A stretch of 64,000 nt of DNA from Epiperipatus broadwayi (Eukaryota; Onychophora; Udeonychophora; Euonychophora; Peripatidae). The notes under the pieces are model-generated. The model was not told the DNA's origin, did no database searches, and saw only the letters and a program-made list of their open reading frames with translations. The DNA lies in assembly GCA_028023455.1 (NCBI GenBank), contig JAQFVV010006238.1, positions 6,828,572-6,892,571 on the forward strand, written 5' to 3'. A program made the translations under genes and the position numbers. Positions 35,508-47,098 of this stretch are shown here, piece after piece (position 1 is the stretch's first letter; every line of letters starts with the position of its first letter).

Positions 35508-37801
35508 TATAACGATCGAAATGAAAGTGAAGATCGAATAACGATCGAAATGAAAGTGAAGATCGAATCTAACTGCAAAAACAATATCTGCACTACAAGG
35601 GCGCCATCTAGGCATTTGAGCCTAGAAAAATTTATAAAGTAGGCAGATACGCGCTGTTAAGATTCCACTTTCTTTAAATATTCTGACCATTAGCCCAAGT
35701 CACTAGCTCAGTGAGTAGCAGAGATAATAAAATATCTTAAATATAAAATAATAAAAGCCACTGCCAGAAATTAACACATAAAATATTTATTTACACACAT
35801 ATAAAATCATTCTAAACTCGAGGAATAGGTTTAACATTTTTAGATTTTTATATTGATCTTTAATTCTAGATTTAAGTAGATTGCAAATAATGAGTTTACT
35901 ATTTATTTAGAGGGTTGAGTATGAATGGACTACATAGGTCTGCATTTGAAAGGAAAATATTCTTCACTGATTTAACCTTAGGCAACAAATTTTGCAATCA
36001 ACTGGCGCCAATCCATCTGATACATTCATGTATTCAATGTAGCATGATATGACAACACAAAATACTATATTGTCAGGAATGTACATCTGAACAATAAGTA
36101 GAAATAGAGAAGACATTGACTCTCCACCAATAGGAATGTGACATCTGTTGGCAAGTAGATCAATAAACAAAAAACTCCATAGGAATGGACTGCGGTCTTC
36201 TGCCGACTTACAAACCCATCCATAGGCAAACAGAGGGTGTGTGGCGTATATCTATAATCCTGCCCATAGTGGACCTCATACTACATCTACTAATTACACA
36301 AATATATCCAATCCATTGAACCAATTCAACTATGAAATGAATAACCTAAGATTACCCTCCCTTAATACAACTTTACAAAACTATATAGCCATTCACGCCT
36401 GACTTAATTTTATCATTTAAATGCGTTCGCACAGATTTGTTTAAAAATGTTGGGTATAGATCGATTACATAGATTCCACGGTCAAAAACATTTCAAAATA
36501 AACATAAACGATCAAAATACAAAAGTATTGATACCGACAATCACCGAGGGAAACTTATAAGTAACCCAATAGTATTCACTATAAGATACTTGCGTTGTCA
36601 CCAATAACTTAAAGGACATCCGAATAAATACATTTTAGATACTCACCGTAAGGTATCATTATTTATCAAATGTCTATATATTTTGATCAAATATGAAAAC
36701 CAAAATATAATTAACCGCAAACGAATCCATGCAAGCGTCTATAAACAACTTAAATTTCATACATTTAAATAATCTTTACAATAATAAAAAAAAAAAAAAT
36801 TGAAATGATGTTTATCAATCGGAAAACATATAAAATTAAACATTATTAATTTGATTTAAAGACTTACAAAAGTCAGATAAGAGTCCGTTTTAACATTTCA
36901 GTTGGCTTGTTTATCAATTTGTAAAACTTGACGAAAGTTCTTGATTGATTTTAACAATTGTTCATTTCAGATAGCTTATGGTAGAAGAGTCCAGGTTTCT
37001 GCTTTTATTAATTCCCGCGATGCTTCCATTGGAAGGGAATGTTCTGGAGATGGCAATAGCTGGTTCAAAGTATCACAGTCTTTTCATTTTTTTTTTTTAA
37101 TAGAGTGTGGTATGTGGGTCATACCTCATCTCTCAAACACAAATGCTGGAACTGTCCGAAAAAAACTGTATTTCCCTTTTTATATTATCTACCCTCCATT
37201 GGAAGGGAATGTTCTGGAGATAGCATTAGCTTGTTCCATTCTGGTATCACAGTCTTTTCATTTCATTTTTTTTTTAAAACAAACAAAAAAAAATGAGAGA
37301 GAACGGCAAGTGCGTCTTACCGTTGTCATCAAATCAAGTTGGAAAAAAAAAAAAAACTGACTGGAACTCAATATTTTTTCTTTTTATAGTCCTCCTATGG
37401 ATTCCATGAACAAAAACGTCACTGTTCTGTTTTTTCGTTATGGTCCGGGCCTTTATTTGCTTCCATTGGTCAAGCTAAAATCTCTTTCTTTTCTTATCTA
37501 ACTTTTCATCTGACTTTTTAATTAAACAGCTTTTAGATAATTAATAAACAATCATTTCCATTTACAGATTACAGGAATTAATTAATACCTGTTTTTATTT
37601 TAACTTACGTTATTTTTTTATTAATGTTCAAATATTTTTTTTTTTGTTTATGAAAAAAATATTTTTAAAGTTTAGCATCTGTGCGAATATATACGTTTAA
37701 CAATATTTTAATTTTAGCGTTTAGTTTTTTACTTTTATTTGCGAACTTTTATCAAGTTTTTATTTTAAATTAATGTAATGACATATTTATATATCGTTGC
37801 A
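35508..37801 (-). repeat. Long terminal repeat, 3' copy
   Basis: About 2.29 kb. At the plus-strand left end a 28-29-bp unit (AACGATCGAAATGAAAGTGA plus AGATCGAAT) is tandemly doubled. Near the other end two ~80-bp units (about 37020-37100 and 37193-37275) share TTGGAAGGGAATGTTCTGGA and ATCACAGTCTTTTCATTT. A 68-codon minus-strand frame (35964-36170) and a 139-codon plus-strand frame (36941-37360) lie here, without recognised domains. Confidence 0.75.
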
Positions 37802-38346
37802 TATCAGTAAACTTCCTCAAAAAACAAAAAAACATTATAAAAAAAAAAAAAGAATTTACTTAGTGTTAGTAATTACGTTACACAAATTGATTATATATGA
37901 AAATTTCAAAAGGACAAAACTTTTTTTTTACAAGACAAAACTAATTACACACAAATATAATGATTAAAAAAAAAGTTGACTGTTGATTCCTTATTACCAG
38001 CTAAATTTCTGCCCCCTCCCTTCCAAGTTTCTTTTCTTCAACTTTTAAGTATTATTTAGGCAAGTTAAACGATTAGATTTTAAACAAGACTTTTTTTTTA
38101 AAAAAAAAATTATGATTTATATTTATTAATTACGTTTTATTTATTACTTTTTATTCCTCGTATTTCTCTCTACATATGCGCAATTTTTCTTACTGGCAGC
38201 ACTTTTTAAACAAAACTTCAAACTGCAACTCCATGTCAATACAACAAATATATTTATACAATTTCAGCAAAAAATTTACGGGCATGATTCACTTTTAAAA
38301 TTCTCAGGGTCAATCTCTGAGGTAAGACCACACTTGGGACGCCAAT
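37802..38346 (-). other. Internal region between the long repeats
   Basis: Only about 545 bp. It contains A and T tracts and a pyrimidine-rich stretch (about 38010-38045, CCCCCTCCCTTCC) that would be a purine tract on the element's strand, but it is over 200 bp from the 3' repeat, so it is not a normally placed polypurine tract. No gag, protease, integrase or polymerase can be read. Confidence 0.6.
38328..38344 (-). promoter_or_regulatory. Candidate tRNA primer-binding site
   Basis: The minus strand reads TGGCGTCCCAAGTGTGG, starting two bases after the right-hand repeat ends. It begins with TGG, the complement of a tRNA CCA end, and its first nine bases pair with a 3' end ...GGGACGCCA as found in animal tRNA-Asn; the rest fits less well. 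Its position is what makes it convincing. Confidence 0.55.
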
Positions 38347-40623
38347 TATAATGATCGAAATGAAAGTGAAGATCGAATAATGATCGAAATGAAAGTGAAG
38401 ATCGAATCTAACCGCAAAAACAATATCTGCACTACAAGGGCGCCATCTAGGCATTTGAGCCTAGAAAAATTTATAAAGTAGGCAGATACATGCTGTTAAG
38501 ATTCCACTTTCTTTAAATATTCCGACCGTTAGCCCAAGTCACTAGCTCAGTGAGTAGCAGAGATAATAAAATATCTTAAATATAAAATAATAAAAGCCAC
38601 TGCCAGAAATTAACACATAAAATATTTATTTACGCACATATAAAATCATTCTAAACTCGAGGAATAGGTTTAACATTTTTAGATTTTTATATTGATCTTT
38701 AATTCTAGATTTAAGTAGATTGCAAATAATGAGTTTACTATTTATTTAGAGGGTCGAGTATGAATGGACTACATAGGTCTGCATTTGAAAGGAAAATATT
38801 CTTCCCTGATTTAACCTTAGGCAACAAATTTCGCAATCAACTGGCGCCAATCCATCTGATACATTCATGTATTCAATGTAGCATGATACGACAACACAAA
38901 ATACTATATTGTCAGGAATGTACATCTGAACAATAAGTAGAAATAGAGAAGACATTGACTCTCCACCAATAGGAATGTGACATCTGTTGGCAAGTAGATC
39001 AATAAACAAAAAACTCCATAGGAATGGACTGCGGTCTTCTGCCGACTTACAAACCCATCCATAGGCAAACAGAGGGTGTGTGGCGTATATCTATAATCCT
39101 GCCCGTAGTGGACCTCATACTACATCTACTAATTACACAAATATATCCAATCCATTGAACCAATTCAACTACGAAATGAATAACCTAAGATTACCCTCCC
39201 TTAATACAACTTTACAAAACTATATAGCCATTCACGCCCGACTTAATTTTATTATTTAAATACGTTCGCACAGATTTGTTTAAAAATGTTGGGTATAGAT
39301 CGATTACATAGATTCCACGGTCAAAAACATTTCAAAATAAACATAAACGATCAAAATACAAAATTATTGATACCGACAATCGCCGAGGGAAACTTATAAG
39401 TAACCCAATAGTATTCACCATAAGATACTTGCGTTGTCACCAATAACTTAAAGGACATCCGAATAAATACATTTTAGATACTCACCGTAAGGTATCATTA
39501 TTTATCAAATGTCTATATATTTTGATCAAATATGAAAACCAAAATATAATTAACCGCAACGTCTATAAACAACTTAAATTTCATACATTTAAATAATCTT
39601 TACAATAAGAAAAAAAAAAAAAATTGAAATGATGTTTATCAATCGGAAAACATATAAAATTAAACATTATTAATTTGATTTAAAGACTTACAAAAGTCAG
39701 ATAAGAGTCCGTTTTAACATTTCAGTTGGCTTGTTTATCAATTTGTAAAACTTGACGAAAGTTCTTGATTGATTTTAACAATTGTTCATTTCAGATAGCT
39801 TATGGTAGAAGAGTCCAGGTTTCTGCTTTTATTAATTCCCACGATGCCTCCGTTGGAAGGGAATGTTCTGGAGATGGCAATAGCTGGTTCAAAGTATCAC
39901 AGTCTTTTCATTTTTTTTTTTTTAATAGAGTGTGGTATGTGCATCATACCTCATCTCTCAAACACAAACGCTGGAACTGTCCGAAAAAAACTGTATTTTC
40001 CTTTTTATATTATCCACCCTCCGTTGGAAGGGAATGTTCTGGAGATAGCATTAGCTGGTTCCATTCTGGTATCACAGTCTTTTCATTTTATTTTTTTTTT
40101 AAAACAAACAAAAAAAAATGAGAGAGAACGGCAAGTGCGTCTTACCATTGTCATCAAATCAAGTTGGAAAAAAAAAAACTGACTGGAACTCAATATTTTT
40201 TCTTTTTATAGTCCTCCTATGGATTCCATGAACAAAAACATCACTGTTCTGTTTTTTCGTTATGGTCCGGGCCTTTATTTGCTTCCATTGGTCAAGCTAA
40301 AATCTCTTTCTTTTCTTATCTAACTTTTCATCTGACTTTTTAATTAAACAGCTTTTAGATAATTAATAAACAATCATTTCCATTTACAGATTACAGGAAT
40401 TAATTAATACCTGTTTTTATTTTAACTTACGTTATTTTTTTATTAACGTTCAAATATTTTTTTTTTTGTTTATGAAAAAAATATTTTTAAAGTTTAGCAT
40501 CTGTGCGAATATATACGTTTAACAATATTTTAATTTTAGCGTTTAGTTTTTTACTTTTATTTGCGAACTTTTATCAAGTTTTTATTTTAAATTAATGTAA
40601 CGACATATTTATATATTGTTACA
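38347..40623 (-). repeat. Long terminal repeat, 5' copy
   Basis: Differs from the other copy by scattered substitutions, A/T tract lengths and a ~15-bp deletion near 39560 (GCAACGTC here against GCAAACGAATCCATGCAAGC in the left copy). The 28-29-bp doubled unit and the two ~80-bp internal units are both present. The minus-strand frame here is longer (38746-39009, 87 codons) than its counterpart, because a base change alters its start or stop context. Confidence 0.75.
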
Positions 40624-40642
40624 ATATATATATATATATATT
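40624..40642. repeat. (AT)n at the right edge of the LTR element
   Basis: Matches the TA-rich sequence immediately left of 35508, as expected if the element inserted into a (TA)n tract. Confidence 0.7.
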
Positions 40643-41216
40643 ATCCTCTCCCAATCACTTTAATTCTTATTCAATTACATATAACTGGTTATTTTCCCAA
40701 AATTCTGTAATAGCATTTCTGATTGTAAACATATATTGCATAGTGACATGGTTGAGGTATTTGCCATAAAAAATTTAAGGTCCTGATATGTTTGGATCAT
40801 ACAATACAACTTAAAGTGTGACAGTGTATTTTCATATCTTGGTATGTTATCTGTAATTTTTTACCTGCCATTACAAATCTTAAAAGCTACTTGAAACATT
40901 CTTGCAACTTAAGGTTTTATTCCTATATAAAGCTTTATTCATTTTAAGTGTTTCAGTAGCAACTATGCACTGTTTAAGACAAAAATTAATGTTATTATGT
41001 TGTTGCAGCATGTGTTAAGATATGAAACACATTATCACATTTCATAATTTTGAACTAAACATACTATCACCTTTAAATTTTTGGAATAAACAGCAAGATC
41101 ATAGTTGTGAAGCTTCAATTAAAAGCCAGTCACATTTCTATTATGATAACAAGCAATAAGAACACCATATTTTCATTTTTTTTGAAAGTTTGTGATGTTT
41201 TAATAATAAATAAATG

Positions 41217-41651
41217 TTGGACTATTTCAAGAATCTACTATTAATTATCAAATGTATTTAAAAATATTAAAACATTAAAGAAACATTTCCATTATATTTA
41301 TCTGATAACAGTAGCACACAAGTTAGTATATTACATCGGATTTTAAGTGATATTTTGCTCTACCCTGCTTCAGAAGCTGCTGGCAGCCAGTGACAGTATT
41401 CACATGGGAATAAAATCTGGAGGTTTTAGATTTATGAATACTAAAACGTCACAGGTTTAATCCCCATGTAAGTACTTCCACTAGTCAGATCCGCAGCAGT
41501 AGAAGAAAAGAGTAATAACCCTCGAAACATTGTGCTATATACTAATCTGTATGCTATTACTAACAGTTGAATGCACTTGTAAAGTTTAAATAAAGTTTGA
41601 CGTTTTCTAAAGACATTTAATAATTACTATTAGATGATAGAAATAGACCAA
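41217..41651. mobile_element. Foldback family FB2, copy A
   Basis: Starts TTGGACTATTTC and ends GAAATAGACCAA in inverted orientation. Inside, AGCACACAAGTTAGTATATT on the left pairs with GTATGCTATTACTAACAG on the right, and TCTTTAAACATT-like and AGACATTTAAT blocks also correspond. The centre holds a B-box-like AGGTTTAATCCCCATG. The arms have the word CAGTGACAGTATTCACATGG or its complement. There is no coding capacity. Confidence 0.75.
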
Positions 41652-42239
41652 CATTACCGCTTAAATTATTGTTTATAATATCTGTATATATAGTTAAAAA
41701 TGTAAAAGCTTTACATATAGAAGAATCTCCTAAAATGAAATCAATCTTTATATTTAGTACACACATTACTAAGAATGACCAGAAGTAAAATCATAATATT
41801 GTCAACTATATAACTGCAGCTGCTGGTATTATTTTTTCCTTATATTAATTATTTACAAAAGTCTAATGGCGATAAATGTAGGTATGTAACAAGATGTTCC
41901 GTAATAAACATATTGATTATAGCCCACAGGTTCATTAAATCACGGGTGAAAGAACATGTACTATATTTAATTGGCATAGGTAATTAGTGCCTAGTTCTAA
42001 TATTCATTACACTTCTACCTTGTTATGTTTTAAATCTATTATTGCAATTAAGATAAAAATTGTCATATTTTATTCATATTTTTTATATTTAGTTTTTTTT
42101 AACCAAACAATTTACATATCATTAAGATTTAAAAATATAAACTTAAAGAAAAATTCAATTAACCTTAGGAAAAAAAAATTCGAAAATTCAAAGTTATCTT
42201 CTAGAATAAAAACAAAATCAAAATAATAATTTTGTCAAG

Positions 42240-42345
42240 CGTTGTTAGCCGAGATGTTATCGCAGCCGCCTTGCAAGCAAGTAGTTGAAGACAGACAGTT
42301 GTGGGTTCGCGTCCCGGCCGATGCTATGACATATGAAAAAAAATA
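42240..42345 (+). repeat. tRNA-derived SINE (family S1)
   Basis: GCGTTGTTAGCCGAGATGTT carries an A-box-like start. GCAAGCAAGTAGTTG then leads to a strong B-box, GGGTTCGCGTCCCGG (about 42301). GCTATGACATATG and an A run follow. It is less AT-rich than its surroundings. The same order is found inverted at 16.12-16.22 kb. It is not a functional tRNA: the 3' acceptor half does not pair with the 5' end. Confidence 0.85.
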
Positions 42346-42450
42346 TATATATTTCTTACAATTTTTTTGGTTTAATAACTACTAGTTGGGTATTTATATC
42401 TTATATATATACACTATATAATTACTAATAATTATTTGTGTGTTTATTTA

Positions 42451-42945
42451 ATTATCTAATATTAAGAACTGAATGTCTTTACAAAATTTGTAAACTTTAT
42501 TTAATATTCAACTGTCAGTAAGAGCATATAGCTTAATATTTAACCCACCGTTTCAAGTGATATTATTCTCCTCTCTCTTCATCATACGCTGCTGCCCTGA
42601 TCAGTGACAGTACTAGCATTGGAATCCTATGTGGACCTTTAGATTTTTGAATACTGAATTTTAAAATAATGCTCTAAGGTAGAATAGCTCAGTTGGTTAG
42701 AGTGCTACCTTAAATCTCAATATTGAAGAATCTGAAAATTTACATTTGATTCACATGCTATTGTTGTCACTGGTTGGCCAACAATACTTGAAGAATAAAG
42801 GAGAATAATGCCATTCTAAACATTGTGTTAAATACTAACCTGTGTGCTATTACTAACAGTTGAATGTATTTGGAAAATTTAAATAAAGTTAAAATTTATC
42901 TAAAGACATTTAATTCTTAATATTAGATGCTGGAAATAGTCAACA
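42451..42945. mobile_element. Foldback family FB2, copy B, with a tRNA-like core
   Basis: The left arm (TAATATTAAGAACTGAATGT ... GTGACAGTACTAGCATTGG) is mirrored by the right arm (TGTTGTCACTGG ... TTAATTCTTAATATTAGATG). Just right of the centre a clear A-box-like block, TAGAATAGCTCAGTTGGTTA followed by GAGTGCTACC, begins at about 42679. The right arm thus resembles a complete tRNA-SINE, and the left arm an inverted copy lacking the head. Confidence 0.8.
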
Positions 42946-43004
42946 AATAGTAAATTATACAGTTAGATTTTCATTGCCTCTAGAACTATTTTTTAACACT
43001 GTTT

Positions 43005-43130
43005 ACCACACCTCTACAATGATATAGTTTTCATTTTCCAGTGGAGGGCTTGTGTGATCAAGTTGAAATGTTAGAATTTTTAAATTAAAATCTAACAAGG
43101 ATGAACCTGCAAAATATGTTTTTTTATATC
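43005..43130 (+). mobile_element. Penelope-like element 3' end fragment
   Basis: GGCTTGTGTGATCAAGTTGA, AATGTTAG, then AAGGATGAACCTGCAAAATA followed by TG and T-rich DNA. This matches, in order, the 3' end of the element at 34.8 kb (GGCTTGTGTGACCAAGTCGA; GGATGAACCCGCAAAATATG). No coding part is retained. Confidence 0.75.
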
Positions 43131-43147
43131 TGCAACCAATGAAAACA

Positions 43148-43149
<2 letters not shown>

Positions 43150-43217
<68 letters not shown>
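43150..43217. repeat. (AT)n microsatellite
   Basis: An uninterrupted AT run of over 60 bp just after the Penelope-like 3' end. Confidence 0.95.
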
Positions 43218-43218
<1 letters not shown>

Positions 43219-43919
43219 TACTCATAATTAGAATTCAATTAAAAAAATTTAAATTTTAAGATATTTTTATGATATATAAATAATAGTAATAATTAGATTT
43301 TATGTACAATTTAAAGCTGAAAATACTGTATATAAAATGAAATGGATTATTTAAAAGGAACAGTTAAATAAAGATTAAAGATATCTTCTTATGTTGTAAA
43401 AGCTGCCATATAAAATAACACACTATAAATAGTTAAAAGTATATTAATAATTCGAGTATAATATTTTAAAACTAATAAATTAAATAAAAATATGTAATAT
43501 TATAATTGTATTTAATAGTCAAAATTAATCTAATATATTTTAAAAATAAACTTTAGATGGTGAGAATTATATTTGTTCTAATTTTTAAATTATTTCCAAA
43601 TTTTTATAAAATATATCAGTTTTTAATTTAGACGAGACTAAATTAAAAAAATCATCTTTAAAGTTAGTAATCATTATGTATATTATATACCTTCACACAC
43701 ACCTTTTAAAATAATAATAAAGTTTGTGAATTATGAAACTAAATATAATTCTATTGACCTAAATAAAAGTTGAAATATTAAATATTTTTTAATAATTATT
43801 TTAAAGTTTAAATATTTTGATAAAACTATAATTAATTTAAAAATATATTCTAAGTAATATTTAAGACATGACATCATAAATTCTTTATTTTAAAGGTTTA
43901 ATATATTATAAAACTAAAA

Positions 43920-46620
43920 TTTAAATTTTCCTAAAACATAACCAATCAACGGAGGTAATTTAGCAGACAAAATAGAATTAGACAACAGGAAAAGTAATGT
44001 TAAGTGAAGGAGGAAGTAACATATTTTTTAGCGAATAAGACGTACTAGAAAAGTGATATAATTTTAAAATTTTATATTTATTTTAAAAGTTTTTTTAACA
44101 TATAATATTTTGACTCCTTTACAGAAGGCTAATTTTAAAAGTTTTTAGTATTTTATCAATTCAGCAAAACCTTCATAAAAAATGAAACTAAAGAAAAAAT
44201 ACCTAAAAATATTAGAGAAAAATATTGTAAAGTGCCTCGATACAGCTTTATTTATGCTCAACCAGAAACTTATTATTGTAACTCAGAGGAATATAATTGG
44301 GACGCTATACGAAAACTTAAAAGAGAAGTTACTTATAGAAAATTATACAAATTTTATAAGGCTACTTGAGTTATTTTATTCTTTTATGAAAATTAAGATG
44401 CGTATATTATAAAGAATTAGTAAAAGTTATAATGAGAAAAAAATGTTTTCCTTTTTAAAGAAATATACAAAGTATATACCAGAACTTTAAAAGAAAGGAA
44501 AAATTACCAAGAATGATAGAAAGAGTATTTTTTTTTTTTAAAAAAAAAAACAGAAAAACTTTTCTAAGAAAAATTAAAAATTTATAAAGTTTATTGAGAA
44601 ATGCTTATTTAGAAAATATAAATTTAAATTAATTATGAAAATGGACTATGGAAAAAAAAATTTATGAATATTTAAACAAAGTACCTAGAAGAAATAAAAG
44701 TAGGAAAACTTAGCAGAAAATATAAAGAGAATAGTAGATTTTCTTTACGGGATTAACTAATATCATAATTAATAATTGTATTAAATATTATGAAAAACCA
44801 AGGATTGTTGTCTATGAATATTTATTAAACAGAACAATAATTGTTTGCCTTAAAATTGAACAAGAAGTGACAAAAGAAAAATAAACATTTTTTTGCTTTA
44901 ATATGAACTTTTCAAGAAAGTTTGATAAAGAAGTAAGTAAATATAGTTTAAATATTTTACTAATTTATTTTAGAATATAAAGCTATGTGAGATTAGGGAA
45001 AACATATAAACATAAATTTAGTAATATAAAATTTAAAATAATAGCTGATAAAATATAGAAATATTGTTTAAAAAAAGGAATGGATGTGAATATTATATCT
45101 CAAGGACAATGGGAGGTGAAGCCTACGGAACGACGAAAGAAAAGACTTTGGTAATTTTGATATTTATTAATAAGCAAATGTATTTTTTTAGATCACTATT
45201 GATTAAGAAAAGTGAATTTAAATTATAGTACACTTTTATACAACATTTTTAACATATAATGAGATAGGAGTAATTCAAATAGCATGCAATAATTTATTTA
45301 AAGTATATTAATAATATATTAACAGAACAATTATGTGACTTTTGAACTTTCATGTGATAAAGTATTCAGATATTTTAAAATAGCTTGTACATGATTAAAT
45401 ATACGAGGAAAGTAGTAAAAGATTTCTTATAGAACAATGGAATATTTTAAAATAAATGATTTTATTATTGTTAGTAATGCAGAAGTATTGGTAAGTATAG
45501 AAAAACTTGAAAATAAGACGGATAGGACTTGGAAGTACTAGTGGAGAGGAAACCGAGATTTTTAAGAAATAGGAAAATAAAGGATTGGAATATTTGTTTG
45601 TGTGATTTAGTATGTAATAAGCCCTTGACTGAACACATAGGTTTGGAGTTTATATTTTAAACTTTTGGTTATAATAAGCTGAAAATTTGACGTCCTATAA
45701 TGGGTTGGTAGGGTAACTATGCTTTTAATCTGGCTGATTGTCAATTTATGATGGTAATATTCTAGTTATATTTCACTATCTTGCCTTTTGGAACGGTCGA
45801 AAGATATTTAAAAAAAAGATAAAAGACGAAGAAGTACGTTTAGAAGAAATTTATTTCTGGAGTATAGAATAGTAACTTTAAAATGAAAGCCAAAAACATA
45901 AAGAGAAAAGAACATAAAAAGTAAAGTAATTCAGAAAGAATAAGATTGAAAAGACAAACCAAATTTTAAAAGGAAAAAAATGAAGAATTTTTTTTAATAA
46001 TATTTAGAAAATAAGTAGCATATTTATTAAGAAAAGCAAAAAGATAAAAAAAACGGAGGAGTTAATAGTGTAATTATACACCAGAAGGCTGAAGAGAATA
46101 TGGATAATAAACACGGAAGGAACAAAAAAACTAAAACAAAGGAACAATTTGATTTGTAAGATCCAACAACCAAAGAAACAAATTTATTTTGTAAATTTTA
46201 TTGAAGGTAAATTTGTAAAAAAATTTAATAATATAGGGAGCAAAGTTTGTGAAACATATAAGAAAATTGTAAACTAACCAAAAAAAACAAAAAAATATTT
46301 CTGGTAAAAAATAACAGGAAAGAAAAGACATTTAAAACAAAAAATAAGGAGAAGGGTAAGGGAAAGTAAAGGAAAAAAGTAATTTATGTGTTAATAAATG
46401 TTTTAAATTGTTTTAAGTTTGTGGTGTTATTTCTCCACAGGCAGAAACCGATACATTATAATTAAAACAGACAAAGTTTGCACAAAAGGAAACAAAAAGT
46501 ATAAAATTTGAGAATTTAGGAGTTAAAATTAAAAGACAAATTTAATATTTATTGGCATAAGGGCCCAACATAAATAGCAGGCCCGTATCGTTGTCGATTA
46601 TAAAAACCCACGACGTATTT
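43920..46620 (+). other. Purine-rich tract with decayed protein-like fragments
   Basis: The plus strand is conspicuously rich in A and G relative to its flanks over some 2.6 kb. A stop-to-stop frame of about 77 codons (44139-44369) contains REKYCKVPRYSFIYAQPETY and a NSEEYNWDAIRKLKREVTYR segment. Further on are DVNIISQGQWEVKPTERRKK (about 45084) and NDFIIVSNAEVLVSIEKLEN (about 45458) in other frames. These use W, C, P and charged residues as real proteins do. I cannot name the family. It may be an old retroelement or other mobile element. Confidence 0.45.
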
Positions 46621-47064
46621 ATTTAATTCATTTAGGAAGAAAAAGATTATATTATATTATTATTGTTATTATTATTAGTTGATGGAGAGATTATGACATA
46701 AAAATCCCTTTCATATTTTACTCCTAATTTTAAATCAGTTAGAATACAATTTATAAACCGAGATTCATTTTATTTTACTTCATTTTATTTAATCACTAGA
46801 TTCTTGTATAAAGAAGAGAGATAGATATATTTAAGTAGGTATAGAGCTTGAAAGCGTAAGAAACAGAGTAGTTATTTGGTATAGTAAGAGGGGAAAGGTC
46901 TTAGCCATGGGTAAAGGGGAAGCCAGTAGCTATCCGTCCGGCACTCCGCCGAAAAGAAAATTTTCTTTTTAAAAAGAACGTATTTGTATTTTAGAAATAG
47001 GGCAGAACATTTAAACAGCGAATTCTTTTTGTTAACGAGCGAACCCGGAAATCGAAAAACAATT

Positions 47065-47098
47065 TGGGGGGGGCGGGGGGGGAAATATATATATATAT
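47065..47098. repeat. G-rich run followed by (AT)n
   Basis: Two runs of about eight Gs are separated by one C, then AAATATATATAT. It is capable of forming a quadruplex. It lies at the edge of a CpG-containing patch (about 46850-47060, for example GTCCGGCACTCCGCCG). Confidence 0.85.

Larger units (their letters stand above)
35508..40623 (-). mobile_element. Non-autonomous LTR-type retrotransposon with 2.28-kb direct repeats
   Basis: Two near-identical segments (35508-37801 and 38347-40623) flank about 545 bp. On the minus strand the right segment reads TGTAACA at its start, and both segments end in CGTTATA or CATTATA, giving imperfect terminal inverted words. Two bases beyond the 5' repeat is TGGCGTCCCAAGTGTGG, a candidate primer-binding site. 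The internal part has no gag or pol, so the element would have to be mobilised by another. It is inserted in the (TA)n of the Penelope-like element, which hides the target duplication. The alternative is a segmental duplication with a spacer. Confidence 0.65.

Noticed and set aside
37802-37860. Polypurine tract next to the 3' long repeat
   Set aside because: The adjoining minus-strand sequence is mixed (TTTACTGATA) with only a short GAGGAAG, too weak to call.
36941-40182. Plus-strand frames of 118-139 codons in the long repeats
   Set aside because: They run through T and A homopolymers and differ in frame between the two copies, as expected for non-coding LTR sequence.
42240-42345. A functional tRNA gene
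   Set aside because: Internal promoter boxes are present, but the acceptor stem does not pair, and the unit continues into a body and A tail shared with another copy; it is a SINE.
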